Assembly: GCA_964476585.1 (NCBI GenBank)
Contig: CAYZBF010000005.1
Span: 1-64,000 of the forward strand
Direction of reading: 5' to 3'
From: CAYZBF01 sp964476585
Lineage (GTDB): Bacteria; Hydrothermota; UBA3072
Length of the DNA: 64,000 nt
This document shows, piece after piece, positions 6,683-15,918 of the stretch. Every line of letters starts with the position of its first letter. The stretch's first letter is position 1. Position numbers and translations under genes: made by a program. The notes under the pieces are model-generated. The model was not told the DNA's origin and searched no databases. It saw only the letters and a program-made list of their open reading frames with translations.

Positions 6683-8638
6683 ATGAAGAAAGTTCTTTCT
6701 TTTTCATTTATTTGCACGCTTTTTTTACTCGCATTCAGCCTGTATGCACACGAGATTGGTTCCAGAAAGAAAAGGATTAAAACAATAGATGATTTACCTC
6801 GATATACATATGATGTTCCAACTACGTTAACAGAGCTTATAACTTCTAAAGATGTATTTATACCATTTGCTGCTAAAGTTCGTGCTGATATAGAGAGTGT
6901 CCTTGAAACCTATGAGATTGAGGATAAAACCACCCTTAAAAATTACCTTGGAATTCTTATTTCACTCGATATACTCTATGGTAACTATGATGAGGTACTA
7001 GTTGGAATTGAAAAGGTAAGGGAACTGGAAGATAAACCTGCTAGAAAACTTATGACTGGTATTATCAATAATGCGATAATCCAGGCGCAACGTGAAGTTG
7101 GGTATGATGATGAAACTGCATACAAGCAGGCTTTTTCTCGCTATTTATCTAAAAGTATAGATGAGCTTCCCTGGGAGATAATTCAGGAACGGGTTGAGGA
7201 GATTAAGGGGCGGATGGAATTATTTAGTGAGAATGTACTGTTGGGGATGATACAGAGTCAATTTGAAGCGGCAGTTCTGGAAACTCATCAGATAAGCAAT
7301 GATGTTGCAGCGCAGGTGATAGGTATTCGCTATATCTTCGAAATACAGTTGCCATTAAAGAATGAGATTATTGCGGTATATGATAAGTATATTAAGGAAA
7401 ATAGGATTGTGAAAGCTGATATCTGGAAAGACCGTCAGGTAGAGCTTTCTGAAGCTCAAAATCTCCAACCCATTGTGGTTGCAATCTGGGATACCGGTGT
7501 GGATACAGAAGTATTTCCAGACCAACTTTTTGTGAACGCAGATGAAAAGCTAAATGGAGAAGACGGCGACGGTAATGGATTTATTGACGATGTGCATGGT
7601 ATAGCCTACACTCTTTTAGGTGAAAAGATACCAGAATTACTATACCCAATCGATAATGCAGAAGAAAGTTTTCCCGGGATGAAAGAGATGATGAAGGGAT
7701 TATTAGATGTAGAGGCTGCAATAGACAGCCCCGAAGCTTCTCTGCTAAAACAAAAGATTGCAAGTATGCATCCAGTAGAGGTAAAAACCTTTTTAGAGGA
7801 CCTTATGCAGTTTATATTATATTTCCATGGCACACATGTGGCAGGTGTTGCTGTAGAAGGCAACCCCTTTGCTCGAATTCTGATAGCGCGTCTCACTGCT
7901 GATTACCGCACAATCCCACTCCCGCCTTCAAAGGAAAGGGCACACAAAAGTGCAAAGATGTATAAAGAGGTGGTGGGATACTTCAAAGCTAACAATGTTC
8001 GAGTAGTTAATATGAGTTGGGGAGGAACTCTCAGAGGCACAGAAAGCGATTTAGAAGCAAATGGTATTGGCAAAGATGCCGAAGAACGTGCAAAACTCGC
8101 ACGTGAAATCTTTGATATCGAGAAATTAGCCTTATATGATGCAATGAAGGATGCACCAGAGATTCTCTTTGTCACTGCGGCAGGTAATGAAAATGATGAT
8201 GTTTCTTTTGAAGATTATTACCCTGCTTCATTCGATTTACCAAATCTTTTAGTCATTGGAGCTGTTGACCAAGCAGGAGACGAGACTTCCTTTACAAGTT
8301 TTGGAGAGAGGATAGATGTTTATGCCAACGGATTTGAGGTGGAGAGTTACCTGCCCGGTGGAGAGAAATTATCTGCATCTGGAACTTCAGCTTCTTCACC
8401 GAACGCAGCTAACTTAGCTTCCAAATTATTCGTTCTTAAACCCTCTCTTTCCCCGCTTGATGTAGGCGGACTAATTAAGGAGGGAGCAGAGAGGAGCGAG
8501 CATGGAAGATTGCTTATAATCAATCCAAGGCGTTCTGTTTGGCTTCTGGAATCACGTAACAAGAATCCCGAAAGAATATTGGAGACAGAGGAAATAGAGA
8601 GAAGAACTGAGGAACGGAAGACAAAATATGAAAGATAG
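6683..8638 (+). CDS. secreted subtilisin-family serine protease (S8)
   Basis: The start chosen is the ATG at 6683, preceded by GGGAGGAG, rather than an in-frame ATG 33 bases upstream, because it begins a clean signal peptide (MKKVLSFSFICTLFLLAFSL, then YAHE). The mature protein has a ~245-residue N-terminal region without a recognised domain, then the catalytic triad Asp270 (IWDTGVD), His382 (HGTHVAGV) and Ser569 (GTSASSPNAA). A ~110-residue insert between Asp and His includes an acidic EDGDGNGFIDD calcium-loop-like segment. The C-terminus is charged and has no anchor. The role is probably extracellular or periplasmic proteolysis. No partner genes are adjacent. Confidence 0.88.
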   Translation: MKKVLSFSFICTLFLLAFSLYAHEIGSRKKRIKTIDDLPRYTYDVPTTLTELITSKDVFIPFAAKVRADIESVLETYEIEDKTTLKNYLGILISLDILYGNYDEVLVGIEKVRELEDKPARKLMTGIINNAIIQAQREVGYDDETAYKQAFSRYLSKSIDELPWEIIQERVEEIKGRMELFSENVLLGMIQSQFEAAVLETHQISNDVAAQVIGIRYIFEIQLPLKNEIIAVYDKYIKENRIVKADIWKDRQVELSEAQNLQPIVVAIWDTGVDTEVFPDQLFVNADEKLNGEDGDGNGFIDDVHGIAYTLLGEKIPELLYPIDNAEESFPGMKEMMKGLLDVEAAIDSPEASLLKQKIASMHPVEVKTFLEDLMQFILYFHGTHVAGVAVEGNPFARILIARLTADYRTIPLPPSKERAHKSAKMYKEVVGYFKANNVRVVNMSWGGTLRGTESDLEANGIGKDAEERAKLAREIFDIEKLALYDAMKDAPEILFVTAAGNENDDVSFEDYYPASFDLPNLLVIGAVDQAGDETSFTSFGERIDVYANGFEVESYLPGGEKLSASGTSASSPNAANLASKLFVLKPSLSPLDVGGLIKEGAERSEHGRLLIINPRRSVWLLESRNKNPERILETEEIERRTEERKTKYER

Positions 8639-8681
8639 ATGTTATATTCTCACTTTGAATCTATAGATTGGATTTTTGGGC

Positions 8682-8710
8682 TTGACAATATATCAATTCA
8701 TCTATTATAT
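8682..8710 (+). promoter_or_regulatory. promoter for the PFOR gene
   Basis: TTGACA at 8682-8687, a 17-bp spacer, and TTATAT at 8705-8710. Transcription from about 8717 would give a ~139-nt leader before the ATG at 8856, unusually long for this window. Confidence 0.65.
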
Positions 8711-8763
8711 AAATAAGAAAGGTTTTACTTTACTTAAAATACCCGGGTAGAAAGAGTAACAAA

Positions 8764-8780
8764 TGTAATATTAGATTACA
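8764..8780. promoter_or_regulatory. 17-bp palindrome in the PFOR leader, possible operator
   Basis: TGTAAT, five bases, ATTACA: a perfect 6-bp inverted repeat about 55 bp after the PFOR -10 element. It is similar in form to dimeric repressor sites. No binding protein can be named. Confidence 0.35.
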
Positions 8781-8855
8781 TGGGAAGTACAGGGTAATCA
8801 AAAGATAATTACAATATTCGATAATTTAAACTTAAAGATCAAGGAGGATTTAATT

Positions 8856-11800
8856 ATGGAAAAAAGAATGCAAGCAATGGACGGCAACAGTGCAGCTGCG
8901 CATGTAGCTCATGCCTGTAACGAAGTGATTGCTATCTATCCGATTACTCCATCCAGTCCTATGGGGGAGATTGCAGATGCTAAATCGGCAGCGGGTGAGA
9001 AAAATATCTGGGGAACGATTCCTGAAGTGGTGGAGTTACAATCAGAGGGGGGTGCTTCTGCTAGTATCCACGGTGCATTAGCTTCAGGTGCATTGGCGAC
9101 CACCTTTACTGCAAGTCAGGGTTTGCTCTTAATGATACCCAATATGCACAAGATAGCTGCAGAGCTCCTACCTACCGTTTTCCATATAGCAGCTCGTTCG
9201 CTGGCATGCCAGGCCTTATCAATCTTTGGGGACCATTCAGACGTAATGAACTGTCGCACAACTGGTTACTGTATGATGCCCTCGGGTAGCGTTCAGGAAG
9301 TTATGGATATTGCAATGATTGCCACGGCAGCAAGCCTTGAATGCAGGTTACCATTCCTGCACTTCTTCGACGGGTTCCGAACCAGTCATGAGATTCAAAA
9401 GATTGAAGTTCTCAGCAAGGAAGTCATGCGAGAGATGATAGAGGATGAGTTTGCAATCGCACACAGGACACGTGGGCTCTCCCCTGATCATCCCATGCTC
9501 AGCGGCACCAGCCAAAACCCGGACGTATATTTCCAGGGACGCGAGACGGTCAACCCGTTCTATATAAAAGCTCCTGATATTGTTGAAAAGTATATGAAGA
9601 GATTCAAAAAGCTTGTTGGCCGGGAATATGAGATTTTCCAGTATTTTGGAGCACCGGATGCGGATAGAGTTGTCATTCTTATGGGTTCTGGTACCGATAC
9701 GGCTCAAGAGACCGTAGATTTTCTGACTAAGCAAGGGGAGAAAGTTGGAGTAATCAAAGTTCGCCTTTATAGACCTTTCAGTATCAAACATCTTGCCGGG
9801 GCGTTGCCGAAGACAGTCAAAAAGATTGCAGTCCTGGACCGTACAAAGGAACCGGGGAGTCTGGGAGAGCCACTCTATCTGGATGTGGTTTCGGCAGTTG
9901 ATGAGATGTTCGAAAGAGGTATGGCTCCTTTTGAGGAAAGGCCGGTTATTGTAGGTGGACGCTATGGGCTTTCTTCCAAGGAGTTCTCACCCGGTATGAT
10001 CAAAGGGGTATTTGACAACCTCAAAGCCAAAGAGCCGAAGAATCACTTCACCATAGGGATATACGATGATGTTACCAACACTAGCCTGGAGTGGGATGAG
10101 AGTATAACAGGTGTGTGTGGTTCAGCTTACCAGGCGATGTTCTGGGGCTTAGGTTCCGACGGAACAGTTGGCGCGAACAAAAATACCATAAAGATTATTA
10201 GCGAGGCAACCAAGAAATATGCCCAGGGATATTTTGTCTACGACTCCAAGAAAGCAGGCAGTCGCACCACCAGTCATATACGCTTCTCGGATGAGCCTAT
10301 CTTAAGCACCTATCTGTGCAGTGTCGCGAACTTTGTTGGATGTCATAACTGGTATTTCATTGAGAAATACGATATGCTTAAGCAATTGAAAGAAGGTGGT
10401 ACTTTCCTTTTGAACTCACCTTATGGACCCGATGAGGTCTGGGATAGACTACCTTACAAGGTTCAGTCCCAGATTATCGACAAGAAGGCAAAATTTTACG
10501 TTATCAACGCCATTGATCTGGCAAAAGAGCTTTACCTGGGTGTTCGAATCAATACCATCATGCAGACTGCGTTCTTCAAATTAGCTGATATAATTCCTAT
10601 GGACCAGGCGGTAAAGCTTATAAAGAAGAACATAGAAAAAACTTATGGGCGAAAGGGTGAAGAAGTAGTCAAAAAGAATTTCGAGGCGGTTGACCGTTCC
10701 CTTAAAGGTCTTCATGAGGTTAAATATCCTGATAAGCCAACCAGCGATAGGCCAATGCCGCCCACGGTTCCGGATTATGCTCCAGACTTTGTGAAGGAGG
10801 TTACTGCACAGATTATACGTCTTGAGGGTGACCAGGTTCGTGTATCCCAGATGCCTGCTAATGGGCAGTGGCCCACAGGAACTACCCAGTACGAAAAACG
10901 TAATGTTGCAGTAGAGATACCCGTTTTGAGACCTGAACTGTGTACTCAGTGTAATATGTGTAGTATCGTTTGTCCACATGCAGCTATTAGGATGAAAATA
11001 GTAGATCCTGAAGAACTTAAAGATGCCCCTGAGACCTTTAAATCAATTGATGCGAGGGGTAAGGAATATAAAGGAAAGAAATTTGTTCTTCAGGTTGCTC
11101 CTGAGGACTGCACTGGGTGTGAATTGTGTGTGAACGTGTGTCCTGGAGTAGATAGAAAAAATCCTGAGCGGAAGGCACTTCATATGCAGAGTCAGTTTGA
11201 ACTTCGAAAGGTGGAAGCTGAGAACTGGGATTTCTTCATGAGTTTACCGGAAACCGACCCAAGCACCATAAAAAGGGGGACGGTAAGGGGTAGTCAGCTT
11301 ATTCGACCCCTCTTTGAATTCAGCGGAGCCTGTGCAGGTTGCGGCGAGACGCCTTACATTAAGCTTGTAACGCAACTTTTTGGTGACCGTGCACTAATAG
11401 ACAACGCCACAGGTTGTTCCAGTATTTACGGTGGGAATCTCCCAACAACTCCTTACTGCAAGCGTGGCGATGGTCTCGGACCAGCATGGACAAATAGTCT
11501 ATTCGAGGATGCCGCCGAGATAGGATATGGCTTTAGACTCACCTGTGACCGTTTGAATCAGCAAGCCAAAGAACAGCTCGAGGCGGCTAAATATGTTCCA
11601 GATAAATTGAAGGCAGCTCTTCTTACTGCAGATCAGTCAACCGATGCAGGGATTGAGGAGCAGCGGGAGAGGGTTAAGGAACTCAAAAAACTCGCCAAGA
11701 AAAATAAAGATTCTAATATGAAATCCACAGCAGATTATCTTGTTCGTAAGTCGGTGTGGGTCTTTGGTGGTGACGGTTGGGCTTACGACATTGGGTACGG

Positions 11801-12419
11801 TGGTCTGGATCACGTCCTTGCTGCTGGGCGTGATGTTAATATGCTTGTCCTGGATACTGAGGTGTACTCTAACACAGGGGGGCAGATGTCCAAGGCTACC
11901 GCACGTGGTAGCACCGCAAAATTTGCTGCCGCAGGTAAACCCATGCCAAAGAAAGATCTCGGGATGATGGCCCAATCATACGGCTATGTGTATATTGCTC
12001 AAATCGCCCTTGGCGCTAACCCGGGTCAAGCTGTGAAAGCATTAATGGAGGCAGAGAGTTATAACGGGCCATCCATTGTAATCTGCTACTGTCCGTGTAT
12101 TGAGCATGGAATCGACATGAGTAAGGAACTTGACGAACAGAAGAAGGCAGTAAAGTCAGGGCACTGGCTGCTCTATCGTTTCGACCCTAGGCGGACAGAA
12201 GAGGGTAGGAATCCTCTACAGCTCGATTCAAGGAAGCCATCGATTCCCGTAGAGGAATATATGTATGGTGAAAACAGATATCGTGTGTTGAAATCAATCA
12301 ATCCCAAAAGGGCATCAGAATTGGCCAAACTTGCACAGTATGATGTTGACAGGCGCTGGAACCTGTATAAGCAACTCTCCGAGATGGATTACAGTTGGGT
12401 AAAAGGAAGCGAGAAGTAA
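8856..12419 (+). CDS. nifJ: pyruvate:ferredoxin (flavodoxin) oxidoreductase, single-chain
   Basis: 1187 residues, full length for the homodimeric one-chain enzyme that converts pyruvate and CoA to acetyl-CoA, CO2 and reduced ferredoxin. YPITPSSPMGE near residue 29 opens the pyruvate-binding domain. The ferredoxin domain has CTQCNMCSIVCP at about 696 and CTGCELCVNVCP at about 752, giving two 4Fe-4S clusters. CAGCGETP near 826 starts the TPP domain with the proximal-cluster cysteines, and GDGWAYDIGYGG near 972 binds Mg-TPP. AAGGAGG precedes the ATG. It is transcribed alone between its own promoter and a strong terminator. Its presence implies a strictly anaerobic or microaerophilic cell. Confidence 0.96.
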   Translation: MEKRMQAMDGNSAAAHVAHACNEVIAIYPITPSSPMGEIADAKSAAGEKNIWGTIPEVVELQSEGGASASIHGALASGALATTFTASQGLLLMIPNMHKIAAELLPTVFHIAARSLACQALSIFGDHSDVMNCRTTGYCMMPSGSVQEVMDIAMIATAASLECRLPFLHFFDGFRTSHEIQKIEVLSKEVMREMIEDEFAIAHRTRGLSPDHPMLSGTSQNPDVYFQGRETVNPFYIKAPDIVEKYMKRFKKLVGREYEIFQYFGAPDADRVVILMGSGTDTAQETVDFLTKQGEKVGVIKVRLYRPFSIKHLAGALPKTVKKIAVLDRTKEPGSLGEPLYLDVVSAVDEMFERGMAPFEERPVIVGGRYGLSSKEFSPGMIKGVFDNLKAKEPKNHFTIGIYDDVTNTSLEWDESITGVCGSAYQAMFWGLGSDGTVGANKNTIKIISEATKKYAQGYFVYDSKKAGSRTTSHIRFSDEPILSTYLCSVANFVGCHNWYFIEKYDMLKQLKEGGTFLLNSPYGPDEVWDRLPYKVQSQIIDKKAKFYVINAIDLAKELYLGVRINTIMQTAFFKLADIIPMDQAVKLIKKNIEKTYGRKGEEVVKKNFEAVDRSLKGLHEVKYPDKPTSDRPMPPTVPDYAPDFVKEVTAQIIRLEGDQVRVSQMPANGQWPTGTTQYEKRNVAVEIPVLRPELCTQCNMCSIVCPHAAIRMKIVDPEELKDAPETFKSIDARGKEYKGKKFVLQVAPEDCTGCELCVNVCPGVDRKNPERKALHMQSQFELRKVEAENWDFFMSLPETDPSTIKRGTVRGSQLIRPLFEFSGACAGCGETPYIKLVTQLFGDRALIDNATGCSSIYGGNLPTTPYCKRGDGLGPAWTNSLFEDAAEIGYGFRLTCDRLNQQAKEQLEAAKYVPDKLKAALLTADQSTDAGIEEQRERVKELKKLAKKNKDSNMKSTADYLVRKSVWVFGGDGWAYDIGYGGLDHVLAAGRDVNMLVLDTEVYSNTGGQMSKATARGSTAKFAAAGKPMPKKDLGMMAQSYGYVYIAQIALGANPGQAVKALMEAESYNGPSIVICYCPCIEHGIDMSKELDEQKKAVKSGHWLLYRFDPRRTEEGRNPLQLDSRKPSIPVEEYMYGENRYRVLKSINPKRASELAKLAQYDVDRRWNLYKQLSEMDYSWVKGSEK

Positions 12420-12475
12420 GACTTTTTTTATAGGGTTAATAAATAAGGGTCATGTCCGAATCAGTTGCAAAGGAA

Positions 12476-12509
12476 CAAGGCTCTCTCGATAAGAGAGAGC
12501 CTTGTTTTT
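12476..12509 (+). terminator. rho-independent terminator after PFOR
   Basis: Perfect 12-bp stem (CAAGGCTCTCTC at 12476-12487, GAGAGAGCCTTG at 12493-12504), 5-base loop GATAA, then TTTTT. It is the best terminator in the window. Confidence 0.92.
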
Positions 12510-12562
12510 AATTTAGACATAATTAAAAATATTAGAAATGTCTTTATATTTAGATAAATTTC

Positions 12563-12591
12563 TTGACAAAACTTTTAGAACGTTTTATAAT
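12563..12591 (+). promoter_or_regulatory. consensus sigma-70-type promoter
   Basis: TTGACA at 12563-12568, a 17-bp spacer, TATAAT at 12586-12591: both hexamers are perfect. It should drive the genes from 12.6 kb through pyk. Transcription would begin near 12598, followed by AAAGGAG at 12605-12611. Confidence 0.85.
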
Positions 12592-12659
12592 ATTATTAAG
12601 GTGCAAAAGGAGTAACAACGTTATTAATTATATTTTCATTCTTTACTGATTCAACAAAT

Positions 12660-13001
12660 TTGAAATTGATAGAAGCACTACCTTACGATTTACCTATTCG
12701 TATAGAGATAAACGATGATTTCATGTATACTTTTGGTGGAGACTTCGGAGAATATTATACTGTCTATTCGCTTGATGATCCTTATCATCCACGAATTATA
12801 TCCCAGTGTGTTAGAGATGTTAATATGAGTAAGGGAGAGATGGAGAATTCTATTTTTAAGTGCTATGCCGATAGATTGTATAATGGGAATAAAATAATGA
12901 ATGTTGAGGATCCGTATAACATTTTCTATGAGGGAGAATTAGATAACGAACTTATTTTTTCTGAAGAGATGTATAGGAGGAAACAATGGCTGGAGAAATA
13001 A
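12660..13001 (+). CDS. hypothetical protein, possibly exported, with an uncertain start
   Basis: 113 residues from the TTG at 12660, of unknown family, acidic, with aromatic-rich text such as DDFMYTFGGDFGEYYTVYSL. The frame is open back to a TAA at 12597, and those codons read TTLLIIFSFFTDSTN, which looks like a signal-peptide core. A ribosome binding sequence AAAGGAG at 12605 would fit a start near 12618-12630, but no ATG, GTG or TTG lies there. Either a rare start codon is used, the original ATG has mutated, or the TTG at 12660 serves. The end overlaps the next gene by 16 bases. Confidence 0.5.
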   Translation: MKLIEALPYDLPIRIEINDDFMYTFGGDFGEYYTVYSLDDPYHPRIISQCVRDVNMSKGEMENSIFKCYADRLYNGNKIMNVEDPYNIFYEGELDNELIFSEEMYRRKQWLEK

Positions 13002-13288
13002 CAGAAGAGGACCTCTGGAAAGCAATAGCAAAGGTAAAGTATCCAGCGATTGATAGGACTCTGGTCAATCTAGAAATGATTAAAGATATTAAAATTGAGG
13101 AGGATAAGGCAATTATATTAATAGTTCTCCCTTTCCCCCGTATTCCCATTATAAATAAAATAACAAAGAGTGTAAGGGAATTAATTGAAGGACTGGGACT
13201 GAAGGCTGATGTGAAATTTTCTCTGATGGATAGGGAGGAAAGAGAAGCATTACTGAAAAGGGAACGAGATACATTGAAGGGACTTTAA
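12986..13288 (+). CDS. DUF59/MIP18-family Fe-S assembly-type protein
   Basis: 100 residues with the family pattern: ITEEDLWKAIAKVKYPAIDR at the start, LVNLEMIKDI, a hydrophobic strand AIILIVLPFPRIPI and a helix KSVRELIEGLGL. Related proteins (SufT, PaaD, the N-terminal part of Mrp/ApbC) help deliver or insert Fe-S clusters. A link to the Fe-S enzyme PFOR just upstream is plausible but inferred. AGGAGG precedes the ATG. It overlaps the preceding gene and lies 11 bases before pyk. Confidence 0.7.
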   Translation: MAGEITEEDLWKAIAKVKYPAIDRTLVNLEMIKDIKIEEDKAIILIVLPFPRIPIINKITKSVRELIEGLGLKADVKFSLMDREEREALLKRERDTLKGL

Positions 13289-13299
13289 AAGGAGAAGAG

Positions 13300-14703
13300 A
13301 TGAGAAGGACAAAAATCATAGCGACTATAGGCCCGGCATCTGAATCGAAGGAGACCTTAAAGCAGATGATAAAAGCTGGCATAGACATTGCCAGGTTAAA
13401 CTTCTCTCATGGGACTCCAGAACGTCATGGAAAAATATTGAAGAGGATACGTAGATTGTCCACAGGGATTGGAGTGATGATGGATACCCAGGGTCCAGAG
13501 GTAAGGCTCGGAGAGATAAAAGAGGGTACGAGATTGGAACAGGGTAGAGTTGTAGAACTCGTTAGAGATAAAATAATTGGGGACAGCAAGAGATTGCCAA
13601 TTGGGTATCCTAAATTACTGGATTGTTTAAAGCCAGGTGATACAATACTTATGTCAGACGGTCAGTTAGAGCTCAGGGTAGAAGAGATAAATGAGACTAT
13701 CAGATGCCGTGTGATTTATGGGGGTTGGATTTCATCTAAAAAGTCAGTTAACGTTCCTGATAAGGATATAGGTCTACTGGGTCCTACTCGTAAGGATTTG
13801 GAAGACATCGAGTTTGGTATAAAGATGGGTTTCGATTTCGTGGCCGTATCCTTTGTCAAAGATGCTTCCGATATCCGAAAAATTAGGAAAGTGTTAAAGA
13901 ATAAAAACTCAAAGATGGAAATAATAGCCAAAATTGAGCATATGAAGGCTTGCGAAAACCTGGATGAAATACTCGAGGCTTCTGATGGAGTTATGATAGC
14001 CAGGGGTGACCTTGGTGTTGAGGTTCCAGCGTCAGATGTTCCACTCCTTCAGAAGGAGATAATCAAAAAGTGTAATCGAATGGAGAAACCAGTAATTGTT
14101 GCTACTCAGATGCTGAAATCCATGACCGAAAACCCCAGAGCTACCAGGGCAGAGGTGTCCGATGTGGCTAATTCGGTTGTGGATGGGGCCGATGCAGTAA
14201 TGCTATCCGAGGAGACCGCAGTGGGTAAATATCCGGTAAAATCCGTGCAGTTTATGTCCGAGGTCCTCGTTAAGATGGAGAATTTTTTAAAGGGTAGAGT
14301 TCATCATACAGTGAAATCAAAGAATAATGAAATAGCTGACATCATTGCAAAAAACGTGTGGCAGGCTTCAAGGGACATAAACGCTAAATATATAGTAGTT
14401 CATACTTCTTCAGGTTACACTGCTCGTAAAATGGCTAAATTTCGTCCAGATACTGAGATACTGGTTTTCACAGACAAAAAAATAGTAGAGCGACAAATGA
14501 GACTCATCTGGGGTGTGCGGGCTTTCCTGATGGAATTCCCTCTACATGCGGATGAGATGATACGCAATTCAGCCAGATTCCTTTACAGGAAACGATTGGT
14601 AAAGAAGAAAGACATTTTAATATTGGCCGCCGGCGTTCCTGCACCTGTTTCTGGTATTACAAATATGATGGAGATAAGGACTGTAAAATCTTTGTTAAGC
14701 TAA
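13300..14703 (+). CDS. pyk: pyruvate kinase
   Basis: 467 residues, full length. N-terminal RRTKIIATIGPAS and ARLNFSHG, IIAKIEHMKACENLDEIL with the catalytic lysine, the ADP/Mg motif GVMIARGDLGVEVP, and MLKSMTENPRATRAEVSDVA and MLSEETAVGKYP are all canonical. It makes pyruvate and ATP from phosphoenolpyruvate in the cytoplasm and so feeds the PFOR encoded upstream. It ends with an allosteric-type C-terminal domain and lacks the extra PEP-utiliser domain found in some Firmicutes enzymes. AAGGAGAAGAG precedes the ATG. It is third in the 12.6-14.7 kb operon. Confidence 0.96.
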   Translation: MRRTKIIATIGPASESKETLKQMIKAGIDIARLNFSHGTPERHGKILKRIRRLSTGIGVMMDTQGPEVRLGEIKEGTRLEQGRVVELVRDKIIGDSKRLPIGYPKLLDCLKPGDTILMSDGQLELRVEEINETIRCRVIYGGWISSKKSVNVPDKDIGLLGPTRKDLEDIEFGIKMGFDFVAVSFVKDASDIRKIRKVLKNKNSKMEIIAKIEHMKACENLDEILEASDGVMIARGDLGVEVPASDVPLLQKEIIKKCNRMEKPVIVATQMLKSMTENPRATRAEVSDVANSVVDGADAVMLSEETAVGKYPVKSVQFMSEVLVKMENFLKGRVHHTVKSKNNEIADIIAKNVWQASRDINAKYIVVHTSSGYTARKMAKFRPDTEILVFTDKKIVERQMRLIWGVRAFLMEFPLHADEMIRNSARFLYRKRLVKKKDILILAAGVPAPVSGITNMMEIRTVKSLLS

Positions 14704-14839
14704 AGGGGAAGCGTTCATAATTTGAAAGTTGATTGGTATATGAGTGAATAAGTGAATCTGTAAATTTATTTAATTTCAATAGTAAAAAACCTAAATTACG
14801 TGATGTGCATGTTCTCTTCCGAAAAACCTAAATTTCACA

Positions 14840-14868
14840 TTGACATTTAGATAAGTGTTTAATATACT
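14840..14868 (+). promoter_or_regulatory. promoter upstream of the FAH-family pseudogene
   Basis: TTGACA at 14840-14845, a 17-bp spacer, TATACT at 14863-14868. An ATG at 14875 lies 6 bases downstream but opens a frame of only 8 codons. A 13-bp direct repeat AAAAACCTAAATT (14785-14797 and 14822-14834) lies just upstream. The promoter probably now serves the diguanylate cyclase gene. Confidence 0.65.
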
Positions 14869-14897
14869 AATATTATGAGCGTCAATGCATTTTTATA

Positions 14898-15315
14898 TTG
14901 ACGTTGAAGGGGGAAATTCTGATAAGGTTGGAATTCAACGGTAGTGAAATAGAACTAAAAGCAACAAAAATTATCGCAGCGGCCCGGAACTATAAAACTC
15001 ATGCAGAAGGAATGGGAATATCTATTCCCAGGGAACCACAGATTTTTCTTAAACCGCCCTCCTCAATAATTGGTAACAATGGTGTTGTTATCTTACCTAA
15101 ACCCTCAAAACACGTAGACTATGAGGTGGAGCTTGCTGTCATATATTTCAATTATTATGACCCTTGAGCCAATGGATATAATAGCTACTGGAACACCGGA
15201 GGGTGTTGGCCCGATGCATACTGGTGATGTTATTGAAGCAGGTATTGAGGGAATTGGAATATTGACGTTCAGTGCAGTGAAAGATAATCAGGAGTTAGGA
15301 GGTAGGAATGAATAA
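14898..15315 (+). pseudogene. fumarylacetoacetate hydrolase family gene with internal deletion and frameshift
   Basis: The first part (frame from 14898) reads IIAAARNYKTHAEGMG and PQIFLKPPSSIIGNNG, the FAH-family N-terminal and substrate-loop text, up to HVDYEVELAV. At about 15145 the sequence jumps to MTLEPMDIIATGTPEGVGPM and HTGDVIEAGIEGIGILTFSA, the family C-terminus, in a frame open from 15121. Roughly 80-90 residues, including much of the metal-binding core, are missing. Intact relatives have about 210 residues and act as acylpyruvate hydrolases or oxaloacetate tautomerases. The remnant overlaps the next gene by 8 bases. Confidence 0.8.
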
Positions 15316-15880
15316 AGATGAAGATAAGCCGAAGGAACAGCTAATAAATGAGTTAAAGGAATTGCGGGGAAGAGTCTCACAATTAAAAGAAACAGTCGTT
15401 GATCAGTTAACAGGTTTGTTCAGTCGCCGACATTTCTTTGATCTGGCACAACACGAATTTGTGAGAGCCCGTCGCTTTGGCCGACCTCTATCGGTTGTAA
15501 TGCTGGATATCGACGGACTGACGAAGGTCAATGAGACCTATGGTCATGCCATTGGCGACCAAGTCTTGGCAACAGTTGCCGATCGATGCAGAACGAATGT
15601 CCGGTATGTTGACATTCTGGGACGCTATGGGGGAGAGGAGTTTATCATTCTGCTACCAGAGGCTGATTTAGAGATTGCGAAAAAGATAGCTGATAGGCTA
15701 CGCCGGTCTGTAGCAGATGTGCCCCTTTCTACTCAAGGCGGTACTATCATTGTGACTATTAGTTTAGGAGTGGCTAATCTGACTGAGGACACACCTAATA
15801 TGACTGTCTTACTGGATCGTGCTGAAAAAGCTATTCATTTTGCTAAACAAGGAGGTGGGGATCGTGTTGAGACCGCGTGA
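15308..15880 (+). CDS. diguanylate cyclase (GGDEF domain)
   Basis: 190 residues. A short N-terminal coiled coil (KEQLINELKELRGRVSQLKE) leads straight into a GGDEF domain: DQLTGLFSRRHF, VVMLDIDGLTKVNETYGH with metal and substrate contacts, and the active-site loop GGEEF. RYVD lies exactly five residues before GGEEF, matching the RxxD inhibitory site, so product inhibition by c-di-GMP is expected. No sensor or membrane segment is present. The coiled coil may mediate dimerisation or partner binding. It overlaps the FAH remnant and depends on that gene's promoter. Confidence 0.93.
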   Translation: MNKDEDKPKEQLINELKELRGRVSQLKETVVDQLTGLFSRRHFFDLAQHEFVRARRFGRPLSVVMLDIDGLTKVNETYGHAIGDQVLATVADRCRTNVRYVDILGRYGGEEFIILLPEADLEIAKKIADRLRRSVADVPLSTQGGTIIVTISLGVANLTEDTPNMTVLLDRAEKAIHFAKQGGGDRVETA

Positions 15881-15918
15881 GACTATTTAAGGCGGTATAA
15901 AAACCAAAGGAGGAAATA

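Noticed and set aside
8717..8855. Riboswitch in the PFOR leader.
   Set aside because: No known aptamer pattern or terminator/antiterminator pair is visible; only the palindrome is notable.
9348..9791. 147-codon minus-strand ORF inside the PFOR gene.
   Set aside because: It is a shadow frame of a strongly conserved enzyme, with no start signals.
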